A DNA stretch of 60,000 nt from Adiantum capillus-veneris. Taxonomy: Eukaryota > Streptophyta > Polypodiopsida > Polypodiales > Pteridaceae. Of this stretch, positions 1 through 9,968 are shown one piece after another (position 1 is the stretch's first letter; each line of letters opens with the position of its first letter). The stretch covers positions 60,904,119-60,964,118 of the forward strand of contig CM043952.1 in the NCBI GenBank assembly GCA_014529385.2, in the 5' to 3' direction. Made by a program: the position numbers and the translations under genes. Under the pieces are notes generated by a model. It searched no databases. It saw only the letters and a list, made by a program, of their open reading frames with translations, and was not told the DNA's origin.

Positions 1-846
1 TCTCTTCTATGAGAGGAACATATAGACCATTTGCAAAAGATCTTTGAAAAGTGCAAGACATATCAAATCTGTCTTAACCCGAAAAAATGTGTATTTATGG
101 TTAAGCAAGGACGAATCTTACGACGCGTTGTCTCAAGAAATGGCATAACCACAGACCTAGACAAAGTCAAAGTCATTGTAGACCTGCCCAGGCCTACTAA
201 TGCGAAACAAGTGCAATCCTTCATAGGACACTGCGGATATTATCGAAGATTCATATACATGTATGCGGTTATCGCACAACCTCTGTATCGTTTGCTAGTC
301 AATTTCGAGTGGACCGAGGAGTGTGAAACTTCATTCCAAAAGCTGAAGGACAACCTTATATCAGCACCTATACTAAAGGCACCAGATTAGAAAAAGATAT
401 TCCATGTGCACATTGATGCTTCAGCATATGCCATTGGAAGTATTCTAGCTCAACTTGGAGACGGAACAATGGATTTTCCGGTTTGCTATGCGAGCCGACA
501 GTTAAACAGTGCAGAGAAGAGCTACACAACCACCGAGCGAGAAGGGTTAGGAATGATTTATGCTATAAAGAAATTTCGGCATTATTTGCTTGCAAACAGA
601 TTTGTGTTCTTCACAAATCATCAAGCTCTTTTGTACCTAGTAAATAAACCTTGAAATACAGGGAGAATCGTACGCTGGTTTATTATATTGCTAGAGTTTG
701 ACTTCACAGTGGTGGTCAAAAAGGGTAAAACCCATCTACGAGCAGATCATCTTTCGAGGATACACAACGGGGAAGCTCCTGAAGGAGTAGATGATGACAT
801 ACCAGATGCTTACCTTTTCAACATTGAAATGGTACCCAAATAGTCT
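1..846 (+). pseudogene. Ty3/gypsy pol: end of reverse transcriptase plus RNase H (decayed)
   Basis: Frame 1 reads through the RT thumb/connection and into RNase H of a Ty3/gypsy polyprotein. Visible landmarks are the connection motif VQSFIGHCGYYRRFI near base 210, the RNase H start HIDASAYAIGSIL near 410, ASRQLNSAEKSYTTTERE near 490, and the end motif KGKTHLRADHLSRI near 725. The catalytic YxDD box lies to the left of the window. Four in-frame stops (10-12, 388-390, 652-654, 841-843) show that the copy is dead. The next module, the integrase zinc-binding region, follows directly. The 58533-59372 fragment is a second copy of the same family covering the part of RT that is missing here. Confidence 0.9.
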
Positions 847-924
847 AAGGAAATTGTTAGAATTCTTTCCTTCGGAAGTAGGTTTGATCATACGGAATGC
901 AGATCCAAACAGCAAACAATTCGA

Positions 925-1161
925 CAAACAAAAGACTTCCAGTTGATAGCAGGACGGTTGTATCATCTTGGATCTGACCTAATCCTACGATTATGTATAA
1001 ATCCGGAAGAACTCGAGTGCTACCTTGAAGAAACACATGTCCAAGGTTGTGCATTTCATTGTTCAATAGTGAAGACACACCAGAGACTGAAACAGTTAGG
1101 GGTTTATTGGCTAACTATGTATACGGACACACATTCCTATGTTACCAATTGTACTATATGA
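925..1161 (+). pseudogene. First HHCC-like zinc module of the gypsy integrase region
   Basis: In frame 1, after RNase H, a segment begins with DFQLIAGRLYHLGSD and continues to a spaced H..H..C pattern with the block GVYWLTMYTDTHSYVTNC. It has the same layout as the downstream HHCC module at 1290-1530, which begins with DFQLIGNQLYKRGKD. The two therefore look like tandem homologous modules. The YWLTM block resembles the HHCC finger of Tat/Ogre-like plant gypsy elements (family knowledge from memory). The reading frame changes from frame 1 to frame 3 at about 1150-1165, so an indel or a lost segment lies between them. Confidence 0.55.
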
Positions 1162-2567
1162 ATCACGCAACTTTGTTTCAGGTAAACATAGCACCTGCAT
1201 GGAGTCAATATATCATTGACTTCTTAACCACCAGAACATTCCCTGAGAACATCACGAGAGCACGGGAAAAATCTATAGAGCTGGAAGCTCGTGACTTTCA
1301 GTTAATTGGGAATCAACTCTATAAGCGGGGAAAGGACAATCAATTTAGAATCTGTGCAAGTGAAAGCGAATACCTGTTGATTTTAGAACATGCACATAGC
1401 GGAATAAGTGGAGGCCATTTTTCGGGCGACAAGACAGCAAAAATTGCCTTAATCGCAGGAATTTGGTGGCCTACATTGCACATGGATACCGAAGAGTTTG
1501 TAAAGTGTTGTGATGCATGTCAACGTACCAAGATGCCAATAAAAAGAGATGAGATGCCATTACGGCCAATGATGGGAGCAAGAGCATTTGCAAAATGGGA
1601 CATTGATTTTGTGGGACCTATATCACCCCCTGTATATTGCACCCATACCCAATATATCATTGTGGCTACGGGCTATCTCACAAAATGGGTCGAAGCCAAA
1701 GCAACACAAAATGCTGATGCACCCACCACGGCACAATTTTTGTATGAGAATGTTTTTGTACGTTACGGGTTACCAATAGAAATTGTCAGTGACCGTGGCA
1801 CACATTTTCTCAATGAAGCCATTGAATATCTGCTAGAGGAATTCATGGTCATACATAGGAAATCCGCACCATACCATCCACAGGCCAATGGGCAAGCTGA
1901 GGCCACAAATAAAACACTATGCACGGTTCTCACTAAAATAGTGTCAGAATCAAGAACAGATTGGGATCAGTAGCTACACTCAACACTATGGGCATACAGG
2001 GTAGCTTACAAAACATCAATAGGAAAAACACCATACAACACGGTATTTAGGCTACATGCTATACTACCCATAGAGTTTTTAATCCCAACTCTACGAGTAG
2101 CAAAAAGCTTAGAATGGACAGGACATGAGCTCTCTTCAAGGATTGATGATCTTGAAAAGCTAGATGAACTCCGCTTACAGGCTGTCGCATCAATCTATGC
2201 TAAAAAGAGAAGACAAAAGGAATTTTTTTACAAACATGTGCGTACCAAAGAGTTCAAAACGGGTGATTATGTACTTGTTTATACTTAGAAGCAACATGCG
2301 AAGAAACTTAAAAAGCGAGGGATGGGACCATTTGTGATTAGTGATCTATCACAAAGTGGAGCTGTCAAGCTTGCTACATTAGTAGGTGAAGAAATGTCAA
2401 ACTGGATTAGTGAATGTCGACTGAGGAGGTATCATCTACCACTCACACAGGAGATGCTCCAACAAATTCATCAAAGAAAACAACGAATGAAGGAAAAAGA
2501 GAGAGTATGGGAGGAAGCTCAAGCCGAAGCACAAGAACGCATTGCAAAAAGACGGCTTCTGCGATAA
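1047..2567 (+). pseudogene. Ty3/gypsy integrase (HHCC finger, catalytic core, C-terminal domain), decayed
   Basis: The frame-3 reading shows a full integrase. An HHCC zinc finger (EHAHSGISGGHFSGDKT to CCDACQ) spans about 1390-1530. The RNase-H-fold core follows, with WDIDFVG near 1600 (first Asp), SDRGTHF near 1790 (second Asp) and PYHPQANGQAEATNK near 1870 (catalytic Glu region). A C-terminal strand-rich part carries FKTGDYVLVYT and GPFVISDLSQSGAVKL near 2255-2370. Stops at 1971-1973, 2286-2288 and 2565-2567 interrupt it. In an active element it would insert the cDNA. The tail after 2450 is helical and charged, with many K, E and R residues. Confidence 0.9.
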
Positions 2568-2588
2568 CAACAACAAAGTGGAGCACCA

Positions 2589-3014
2589 TTGCGAATCAAT
2601 GCCATTCGACTGACTAAGTTGGAGGAGGAAACAGTGGAGCCAATAATTGCGATCAAAGTGGGCAACAATCAAGTTGAATCAACAGCTTTGCTTGATTCGG
2701 GTGCTCAAGCAAATTTGATCTCTTACGGATTATACCAACAGCTCAAAGTCACAGATCAACTTCATCCTACTCCCCAAGTGCTGGAAAGTAGCACATCACA
2801 CCCATTGAAAACATTGGGATGAACTATATTGCATGTACAGATACATCAATATATTTATCCACACAAATTCTATGTGGTGACAGATGAAAGCACACAACAC
2901 CCAATGATGCTAAGGCAACCTTGGCAAAAAGCATACAATGTGCAGATAGATTGGAAAGCAAAGATGGTCAAAATTCAGCACGAACATGAACAACAGATGA
3001 TAGCTTTTGCTTAG
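2589..3014 (+). pseudogene. Retropepsin-like domain placed downstream of integrase
   Basis: The integrase frame continues after one stop into a domain with a retropepsin active-site motif, ALLDSGAQANLIS, near base 2685. This is followed by a strand pattern typical of the fold, including HVQIHQYIYPHKFYVV near 2830 and YNVQIDWKAKMVKI near 2935. Where retropepsins usually have ILG near the C-terminus, this copy reads MLRQPW. Stops at 2820-2822 and 3012-3014 break it. Ty3/gypsy elements normally carry protease before RT, and the sister copies at 17447-19666 and 57105-57540 do have a gag-proximal protease with DGGAG. This would be a second protease-like fold, of unknown role. Confidence 0.6.
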
Positions 3015-3041
3015 CATTACCATCATGAACAACTGCAAGCT

Positions 3042-3721
3042 ATGCAATCACTGGAAACAAAGCCAAAAGCACAAATGCCATCAAAGAACAACAGGAAACC
3101 CAAGACCAAAAATCAGGTAAAAGCCAACCATACTACTTACAGACATATGAAGTCACGGCCACAATGCAAAAATCTAGGCTACCAAAACAAGGTTAACAAG
3201 TATGGATGCGGAAGGATAGAAATGCAATGGCAGAAAAACAACAATGTAACAAACGGATTCCAACAAAGCAGACGGTTCAACCCCAAACCAAGGTCATAAA
3301 ACAGATATGGATCCCAAAGAACATGGTTAGCCAAAATCCAAATGTCACTCAGATTTGGATACCAAAGCAAAAGCAAAAGGAACTACCTGCCGTACAAGCA
3401 ACAATGGAAAGCAGACAGCTGCAATTCAAAAACGAAAACCGACATATGTGGATGCCGATAAAAGACAAACCAGTGGCAAACAAAAAAGTGTCAAACCATC
3501 TACAAAAATCGACAGCAACAAAATACCAATGGAAAGCCAAATCCATAAAGCCCGTAGCCATTACATCCCATCCAATTCTATCCTTAAACACAGCTACGAC
3601 TCCATCAACAGTGACGGCAAAGCAATTGCCTCTTGCCAAAAAGACAATTGAACAGAGAGCAGTAGAGTTACAGCTGCTACTTGCAAAGAAAGCAGAAAAC
3701 CTCGACAGCGAATGCCAATAA
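3042..3721 (+). pseudogene. C-terminal basic tail with repeated W-[IM]-P motifs
   Basis: A lysine-, glutamine- and asparagine-rich tail follows the protease-like domain, first in frame 3 (to the stop at 3297-3299) and then in frame 2 (3206-3721). The frame-2 part has KQIWIPKN, TQIWIPKQ and HMWMPIKD. The same kind of motif (KWVPK, RWIPK, IWVPK) ends the coding region of the non-autonomous element at 17290-19666. The motif thus marks the 3' end of coding in this family and is present whether or not pol is. Function unknown. Confidence 0.45.
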
Positions 3722-3888
3722 GCATCTTGCTTATTCCCTTCTCTTGCACCGCATTAATTTTTCAATGCATTGACCGAGTATGCAAAAAATAGGGCCACAT
3801 TAATCGGCCAGGCATTAGCACAACTTTTTCAACCTATGCACGGCACATACTCCGAGGCAAAACCTTGTCGTCCGGGAGAACTCCGGCT

Positions 3889-3902
3889 AGGAGGGGGGGA
3901 GG
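3889..3902 (+). other. Polypurine tract, probable end of the gypsy internal region
   Basis: A run of purines (AGGAGGGGGGGAGG) sits 170 bp after the last coding segment. This is the expected place for the plus-strand primer of an LTR element. No second LTR copy is present in the window, so the LTR that should follow cannot be delimited. Confidence 0.5.
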
Positions 3903-4091
3903 CATTCTAAAGGCACTCTCAAATGCGGAACCAATGACAGAAACAGCAAAAAAGGGCATGATTTTTGACTACTTTAAGGGTTGTTGTTTGATTGCGAAAT
4001 TTTCTGGAGTAACCCAAGTACATATGTCCTTATACAGCATGAATCTACAGGTATATGGGGCCAAACGCCAAATCAAGCCCCTAGGTGTGTG

Positions 4092-4099
4092 TATATAAG
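4092..4099 (+). promoter_or_regulatory. Possible TATA box (TATATAAG) in a putative LTR or 3' flank
   Basis: TATATAAG occurs about 190 bp after the polypurine tract, a spacing that would suit the U3 region of a 3' LTR. Only the motif and its position support this. Confidence 0.25.
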
Positions 4100-5507
4100 T
4101 AGAAATAACCATTTTTTAGGCAAAATATTCATAAAACGGAGAAATCCGACCATAAAATTTACATGTGAGCGTATATAATGTGTTGCGGTGGTGTTTGTGA
4201 TTTATTATGATTTTTGGGGATTTTTTGGGTTTGATTTGCTATTTTCCTTTTAATTTTGCTAATTTTTGGCAAAAAAACTTCAAAAATACAAAAAGCAGGT
4301 GGAAAACAGTCGTAATGAAAAACAAAAAATATGGTGATGATGAGTGACTATAGGACAACCTATGGTACAGTGGGGGTGCAATTATGAGACTGGAGTGGAA
4401 AGCGTGTTTTGGCCAGGTTTTGATCGAAATGCCAAATTTCTGGTAAACAGAGCAAACGGAGTCCAAATCAAGAAATTTTTGAGCCTAAACCACATCTCGC
4501 AAGAAGATAGAAGCACATGTCAAATTTCATGAAAAGTGGTTAGGGGATCTCCATTATAAGAAATTTTCACCCCATTTTTAGTTCATTTTCACTATTGACC
4601 TTGTGGAGAGAGCTTCTGCCACCTAGAGCGGATCGACCTTCCAACAGCTTCTACAACGCGCATGACTACCCGATCAGCTCCAGACATGAGAGATAGGCTC
4701 ACCACCTTGAGCTTTTCGCGCATGTTTGTCGTTATGTCGCGAAAACTAGCGTAGGGTCACACACAAAGCGAGCGGTAGAGACCTACAGGTAGAGACGGTG
4801 GCCTAACGGCTAACCCGAAAGCAACAAGACTTCATCGACAGCTTACCCTAGTCTAGGAGACCAGTCCTGGATAGCCAAAGGCAGTGGGAAACCATCGGGA
4901 AAAACCCTAATTCCCAGAAATCCGCAAGAGGCCACCAAATGGGAAATCGACGAAACGGCGACCAAATGCTACCAAAATTCATGGGTAGGAGCATCTCGAC
5001 ATGCTCGACAAATCTATATGACCCGAATGACCAAAAACTGACCCGAAGCGGCACTAAAACTCAGAAACGGCATCAAACACACAAAGCGTCAAAATGCACT
5101 TGCGACCAACGCAAGTCTGTTTGCCACCGAACTTCACGAGCGGCTTTCCTAGACCATCAACAACCAAGTCCTATAGTGGTAGACCACCACAAATCATCAA
5201 AGGTATGTAAACGCAACCACGGGTGCTTCTAGAGCGACAAATTGCCAAATGGAGCTCCGATGAAGCCAAAGTCGACAAAAACCATACGGCAAGGATCCCC
5301 AAGGGATCGGGAAGCTATGGAGACCAACATCGAGAAATTTCATCGCCAAAAAGCACTCCAAAAGTCAGAAAACGGCTCGGAGGCTCTGAAGTCCACACAG
5401 GGAGTTATACTTTATCCATTTGACTTTTTTGTTGAAATTAGGCTCAAAAAGGACTTAGGAGAGCAAAGGGCAAGTACTGGGAGCACTAGCACTAAAAAAA
5501 TCACCAG

Positions 5508-5533
5508 GAGACATCCTACGCGTAGGATGTCTC
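5508..5533. repeat. Palindrome copy 1 (26 bp, perfect)
   Basis: The half-site GAGACATCCTACG is followed immediately by its exact reverse complement, giving a gapless 26-bp palindrome centred on CG within ACGCGT. Confidence 0.9.
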
Positions 5534-5793
5534 AAGGGTACTTTTTGACACAGACACCAACATTTTTTATCATGCACATATTCTGAATGACATTTACAAG
5601 CCATACACCAAGTTTCATCACATTTGGACCAAGTTTGACCTCATATGCATGGAAAAACGCAAAGTTACGGCATAGAGGTAATAATGGGCCAAAGACCTAC
5701 CAAATCTTGTCCAAATCCCATGAAACTTGCACAACACATTCACCAACACATCAGCAAACAATCTGTGTGGTCAGGGAGAAAAAATGATGAAAT

Positions 5794-5821
5794 AGACATC
5801 CTACGCGTAGGTAGGATGTCT
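5794..5821. repeat. Palindrome copy 2 (one 4-bp GTAG expansion)
   Basis: The same half-site AGACATCCTACG begins the copy. The right arm carries a 4-bp duplication (GTAGGTAGG), so the copy is 28 bp. It starts 285 bp after copy 1. Confidence 0.85.
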
Positions 5822-6082
5822 AATTGACCTTTTTGGCATACAAGGGATGTTTTATCATTCCAGATCCAATTACCTCATCATCAAGAGCCCATATGTCAAG
5901 TTTGAAGCCCTTCTAATCACTTTTGACCCCCAACACCTTCAAGATACACTTTTTGAGCCCTAAAACACCTCACAGAGCCCTACAAGCATCAAATCATGTT
6001 CAAATTCAAATCCAAGAACATGGCCATGCTCCATAGACCAAGGGCAACCCACAGAACAAGTTTCATGTCATTTTGATGAAAA

Positions 6083-6106
6083 AGACATCCTACGCGTAGG
6101 ATGTCT
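6083..6106. repeat. Palindrome copy 3 (24 bp, perfect)
   Basis: AGACATCCTACG is joined to its exact reverse complement, 289 bp after copy 2. The 12 bases before it (TTTTGATGAAAA) resemble those before copies 2 and 4. Confidence 0.9.
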
Positions 6107-6367
6107 CCAGCATAAATTTAGCCTTTTGTGCAAAGAATGACATCATGGAAGCCAATACCATGGTGCAATGAGCCCATATACCAATTTTCAACCCATTTGG
6201 ACATCAATTGTTACCTATGATGGACATTCTACCCAAATTGTCACTTAAAGCCTGAATCAGCCCAAAGAATCCACTTTTTGATAGCTAAATTCAAATCCAA
6301 GCCTATAGCCATGTTCCATGAGCCTTACACTACCTGCATGTCAAGTATGAACCAATTCTAATGAAAA

Positions 6368-6391
6368 AGACATCCTACGCGTAGGATGTTT
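6368..6391. repeat. Palindrome copy 4 (one mismatch)
   Basis: Same palindrome with a single change in the right arm (GATGTTT instead of GATGTCT), 285 bp after copy 3 and 168 bp before the ATG at 6559. Confidence 0.9.
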
Positions 6392-6558
6392 AGATGGAAA
6401 TTTTTGGCCAGATTTGCACTGTGAGCACATGCACAGCTTCACAAGTTCCTTTTCGGCTGTAATTTCAATTTTCAAGTCATTTGGATAAGTAAAACTCAGT
6501 TTCGCAGCTAATAAGGAAAAAAAACGCTAACTTTGGACTACTGAGTGCAACAGGATCT

Positions 6559-8520
6559 ATGGCAGCCTCGAAGTCACCGGCAAAGAAGAAAAGAATGACA
6601 ATCAAAGATTATCTGGACAAGGTGGAACCTTTTGTCATTGCAGAGGGAACACAAAATCCCACCAGCACCTGGATACAAGAAGATCTGTTAGAGTCAGACG
6701 ACCTAAAGATCTATCAGGGAGTGTTCAAAGACAATGAAGGCAATATAATAGAGCTCCCAATGCTGCCAAGAGAGCTCAATGAATTTATACGAAGCAAAAT
6801 GGTTGGCTACTTGGAGAAAATTGACCTCCATAACTACTTCGAAGCAATACCAGCAGGGGTGGACATCAAAAGAGTATGGGAGTTTGTAACAAGCATCAAG
6901 GAGGATGGAGTGGCCAAGGTGACAGATTTACAAGGCAGATCAGATACAGAGATCTTAATCTCGGAGCGGGTTGTAGCCCATGCACTCGACCTCTCCAATG
7001 AGGGGGACGGTGTAACAAAAAGAAGAGATGAAGTCAAGGTGTACAAGGAGAAAAAGGCGAATTACACTTTTGAAGACATTGCCAACCCAAAGGTGGCAAT
7101 TATGAGCCAATTGTACAACCAGTACTTCCACATGTGCACTAAGAGGCCACATAAGTACAGGATGCCGCCAGGTGCAATTGCCACAACGTTTACTTGGGCA
7201 ATGACAAAAGGCACCCCAAAGATAATTAACTATGTTGCATACATACATGACAGCTTAGTAAAGATGGGCAACAAAAAGCCAACCTACATAGTGCCAGGAG
7301 AGCTGATCACCAAGGTGATTTATGGGGCACTACACGCTAAAGGAAGGTGGCCTGACCCCCCATCTCAGAATGATTGGCTAAGAGTAAAAGAAGACAAGGA
7401 AGATGAGTTGCAAAGGGCACCAAGGGTGGCTACGAGGTTGAAAAGACGGCTAGAGCCAGCTGAAGAGGAGCAACCTGAGCAGAAGAAAGGAAAGAAAGAG
7501 TTTGCTCAAGTGCCGGCCAAAGAGACAAGGTCACAAAAAGCGGCAAGACTCGAGAGGCTGATGGAGAGTTTCCGAGCAGAAAGAGCCCTCAAGGGGGATT
7601 TAAACGAACTCTGGAAGCCATCTCTCGAGTCTATGTCCGGATCTTCCAGAAGAGTGCAAAGGGACCTCTTTGAAGATTATATCAAGAATTTTAAGATTTT
7701 TGATGCAGCAGCGGAAAACACCCCCCATGTACATTTCACCGAGGAGGCAGTGGAGCAGATAAGGCAGACACTGCTAGATGAACAAGAAAGCCAAGAAAGA
7801 GAAAGAAAAACAAAAGCGGACAAGAACTTAAAGGGCAAACCGGCAACTTTACCAGATAGCCCTAAACCCAGCCCACAGCCATCTCCATCGCCATCACCAC
7901 CTCCCAGCAGCCCTCCACAAGAAGATAATGCAGCTGAGGACAAACAAGATGAAAGGCAAGCAGAAGAGCAAGAGAAAAGGGAAGAACCTGAGCCAAAAGA
8001 AGAGGCCAAGCCTGAATCTCAACAAAAAGGATTAGATGAGGCCTATTATGCATTTTTGGACCTGCTAGCTGCAGGCTATACAAAGGAAGAAGCCGCCACA
8101 GTTGCATTTGACTTGGCGAGAACAGGGCATAAAGAACAGATGCAAGGCATCCGGCTAGTGGAACTAAAAGAAATTGCTACCGACACGGTAGACCTGCACC
8201 CGGCCTCCAATGATTGGGACGTGGTGATGACAAAGGTAGCTGGATTGAGGGCACAATCTATGGCTTCAGAGGAAGAGATGATAACTCTCAAAGCCACCAA
8301 AGAAAAGACCAAAAGGGAAAGGGATTCTCTGCAGGCACAAAGCCAAGGGCAAAAAGAGAGAGAAGCTGACCTCCAGGCCAGCTTGGCAACGGCTCTACAA
8401 AACTGCCAAGCAATGAAGAAGCAAATGAGGCAGCAACAAAAAGAATACAAGCAGCTGAAGAAGAGTGTCTGCAGCTCAGCAAGTCATTGCGAGATCCTGA
8501 AAAAGAACGAGATAATCTAA
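6559..8520 (+). CDS. Large protein, N-terminal part: globular domain, Pro/Ser linker, start of coiled coil
   Basis: A 653-codon open frame begins with a basic patch (SPAKKKRMTIKDYL). A globular region follows (residues about 15-290) containing LQGRSDTEILISERVVAHAL and VPGELITKVIYGALHAKGR. This layout is reminiscent of the plant-transposon-protein domain found in the third, env-like ORF of Athila-type gypsy elements; that is a resemblance from memory and not proven. Residues about 295-420 are charged, about 430-455 are rich in SP and PSP repeats, and from about 560 heptads begin. The frame ends in a short out-of-frame tail. The coiled coil continues in another frame from about 8450, so a one- or two-base indel broke the gene. 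No RT or integrase adjoins it. Nuclear or virion location cannot be judged. Confidence 0.6.
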   Translation: MAASKSPAKKKRMTIKDYLDKVEPFVIAEGTQNPTSTWIQEDLLESDDLKIYQGVFKDNEGNIIELPMLPRELNEFIRSKMVGYLEKIDLHNYFEAIPAGVDIKRVWEFVTSIKEDGVAKVTDLQGRSDTEILISERVVAHALDLSNEGDGVTKRRDEVKVYKEKKANYTFEDIANPKVAIMSQLYNQYFHMCTKRPHKYRMPPGAIATTFTWAMTKGTPKIINYVAYIHDSLVKMGNKKPTYIVPGELITKVIYGALHAKGRWPDPPSQNDWLRVKEDKEDELQRAPRVATRLKRRLEPAEEEQPEQKKGKKEFAQVPAKETRSQKAARLERLMESFRAERALKGDLNELWKPSLESMSGSSRRVQRDLFEDYIKNFKIFDAAAENTPHVHFTEEAVEQIRQTLLDEQESQERERKTKADKNLKGKPATLPDSPKPSPQPSPSPSPPPSSPPQEDNAAEDKQDERQAEEQEKREEPEPKEEAKPESQQKGLDEAYYAFLDLLAAGYTKEEAATVAFDLARTGHKEQMQGIRLVELKEIATDTVDLHPASNDWDVVMTKVAGLRAQSMASEEEMITLKATKEKTKRERDSLQAQSQGQKEREADLQASLATALQNCQAMKKQMRQQQKEYKQLKKSVCSSASHCEILKKNEII

Positions 8521-9212
8521 CACTACAGTTGGCAGAAGAAACAAAAGAAGTTGAGGCCATGAGAAATGCCAAGGAAAAAGCAGAGATAGAACAAGAAGCT
8601 AGCCTGGATGAAGTCCTTGAGCTCAAAGACCAATTAAAAGTCAAATATCACACCATCCAGAGGCTGCGAGCATCACCTGCTAGAATCAGAGCTACGAGCT
8701 CGACTCAAATCATTTCCGAGAGTCAAATATATGAAGAGCAAATGCAGGAACTTCAGAAGGAGCTAACTCTCGAGAAAAAGCAGAGGTTAATGATAGCTGA
8801 AGGTTCTATCGTAATGCAAACAAGAATGGAGGAGGGCCAAAAAGCCCTGCGAGAAGAAGTGGAAAGCATAAAGAAAAAGCTCGAGGAGGCGGAAAGAGTA
8901 AACGATGAACTTAATGACCTCCTCGTGAATATGGACGGAGAAGCTGAAGCGAAAAAGCAAACACTCCTCAGACAAATTGAGGAGTTGAAAGGCCAACAAC
9001 AAGCAGAGGCAGAAAGCTCAGGGCCAGCCGCCAATGAGGGCATCGACCTCGAAAATGTGGCAGATCATGTGGACACACCCATGCAAGAGGAAAGCATAGC
9101 AGGATCCTCTCAAGAGCCACAGGATCTAACACAAGAAGAGGAGAAAAAATTGCGTAAGGCAATAGAGGAAGAACTAAAAGAAAGCACGAAGGAAGCCTTG
9201 GAATGGGAGTAG
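8487..9212 (+). pseudogene. Same gene, middle part: long coiled coil
   Basis: Frame 3 carries on the heptads of the preceding frame: strings rich in E, K, L and Q such as KKKLEEAERVNDELNDLLVN and RQIEELKGQQQAEAE, then an acidic stretch. It ends at TAG 9210-9212 (ALEWE then stop), and the same frame reopens at once in the next segment. The frame change relative to 6559-8520 lies at about 8430-8465, next to an A-rich run. Confidence 0.6.
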
Positions 9213-9227
9213 AGGGTCTTCAAATCT

Positions 9228-9968
9228 ATGACAATTCAGAAGATCGATGCCAGCAATCTCAGGCGCAAGTGGCTTCAATCCTCTCTCCCATATCCATTGC
9301 TAAAATATGAGGCAGCAACAATCAACAAGCGGATCAGACAAGAGCCAATGGTACCTCTCTACAATGCAGACACCTCGAAGCCAGAAGGAGTTAAGCTTAT
9401 AGTAGATTCTCAGTCAAAGTGGAGGAAGGCTTGGCTTACCAAGTACCCACAATACCTAATCCACTTGATAGAGGCACCTAAACATATCAGAGACAACCTC
9501 AGCTTCTGTCCTCTACCAAGAATTAGGACGTGGAAGGCACAAGAAATTTTGCAAAGAAGCCAACCCACTTGGCTGAATTACCCAAAGCTGCCGGGCGTGA
9601 AGGCAGGTGAGAGAATAAGTGTCCAATACATGGTGAAAACCCTAACGGGCGCCATAAAGTTGTTCACTAGCTCACCTGACCTTACATGCATTATGATGAG
9701 GAAGATTTGCAGAACAATCTTAGCAGTGTTCGAGACCTTCAAGCCAGGCCAGGTGACCGACAGCATATTCTTCTTCCAGGATACATACAGATGTGCCTAT
9801 GATCTGTCAGGTCAGCCTTCCAAGGAGGTGATACATGTGCTGTATCAAAGAATCATGTTTCTACCCTCCTATCACCTCCAGGCTTTTGAAGAAGCATTCT
9901 ATACGGAGTTCTTCACCATGAATACAGATATCTTTGGCCCCACGATATCTTTGGCCCCACAATGCTGA
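9228..9968 (+). pseudogene. Same gene, C-terminal globular part
   Basis: In frame with the coiled-coil segment after a single stop codon. The 246-residue stretch is not low complexity. It has conserved-looking aromatic and hydrophobic blocks (YPLLKYEAATINKRIRQE, WRKAWLTKYPQYLIHLIEAP, FKPGQVTDSIFFFQDTYRCA). I do not recognise the fold. The end near 9928-9960 holds a direct repeat of GATATCTTTGGCCCCAC, after which coding stops and minus-strand debris begins, so the element is probably truncated here. Confidence 0.5.

Larger units (their letters stand above)
5509..6391 (+). repeat. Diverged tandem array, period about 286 bp
   Basis: The four palindromes start at 5509, 5794, 6083 and 6368 (steps 285, 289, 285). 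The spacers are clearly related but diverged; for example AAATTCAAATCCAAG with a nearby GCCATG occurs about 100 bp before copies 3 and 4. The palindrome is better preserved than the spacer around it. Confidence 0.7.
3903..6558 (+). other. Long non-coding stretch between gypsy tract and large ORF
   Basis: No reading frame here looks coding. The left part (3903-4560) is AT-rich and may be LTR or 3' flank. The right part (5500-6400) is a degenerate tandem array with a period of about 286 bp in which a long palindrome recurs (listed separately). The stretch leads into the ATG at 6559. It could be the leader of the element that encodes the 6559-9968 protein; I found no primer-binding site that would prove this. 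Confidence 0.4.

Noticed and set aside
4600-4860. Possible tRNA-like or primer-binding site after the putative gypsy LTR
   Set aside because: No stretch complementary to a common plant tRNA 3' end was found, and there is no LTR partner to confirm a border.
5508-6391. Regularly spaced palindromes as a CRISPR array
   Set aside because: Only four repeats about 286 bp apart with related spacers, in a plant repeat context; no cas-like genes.
1-9968. One single gypsy element from pol through the 6559 ORF
   Set aside because: Possible, as Athila-type elements carry a third ORF, but no LTR pair or target duplication links the two parts, so I keep them separate.
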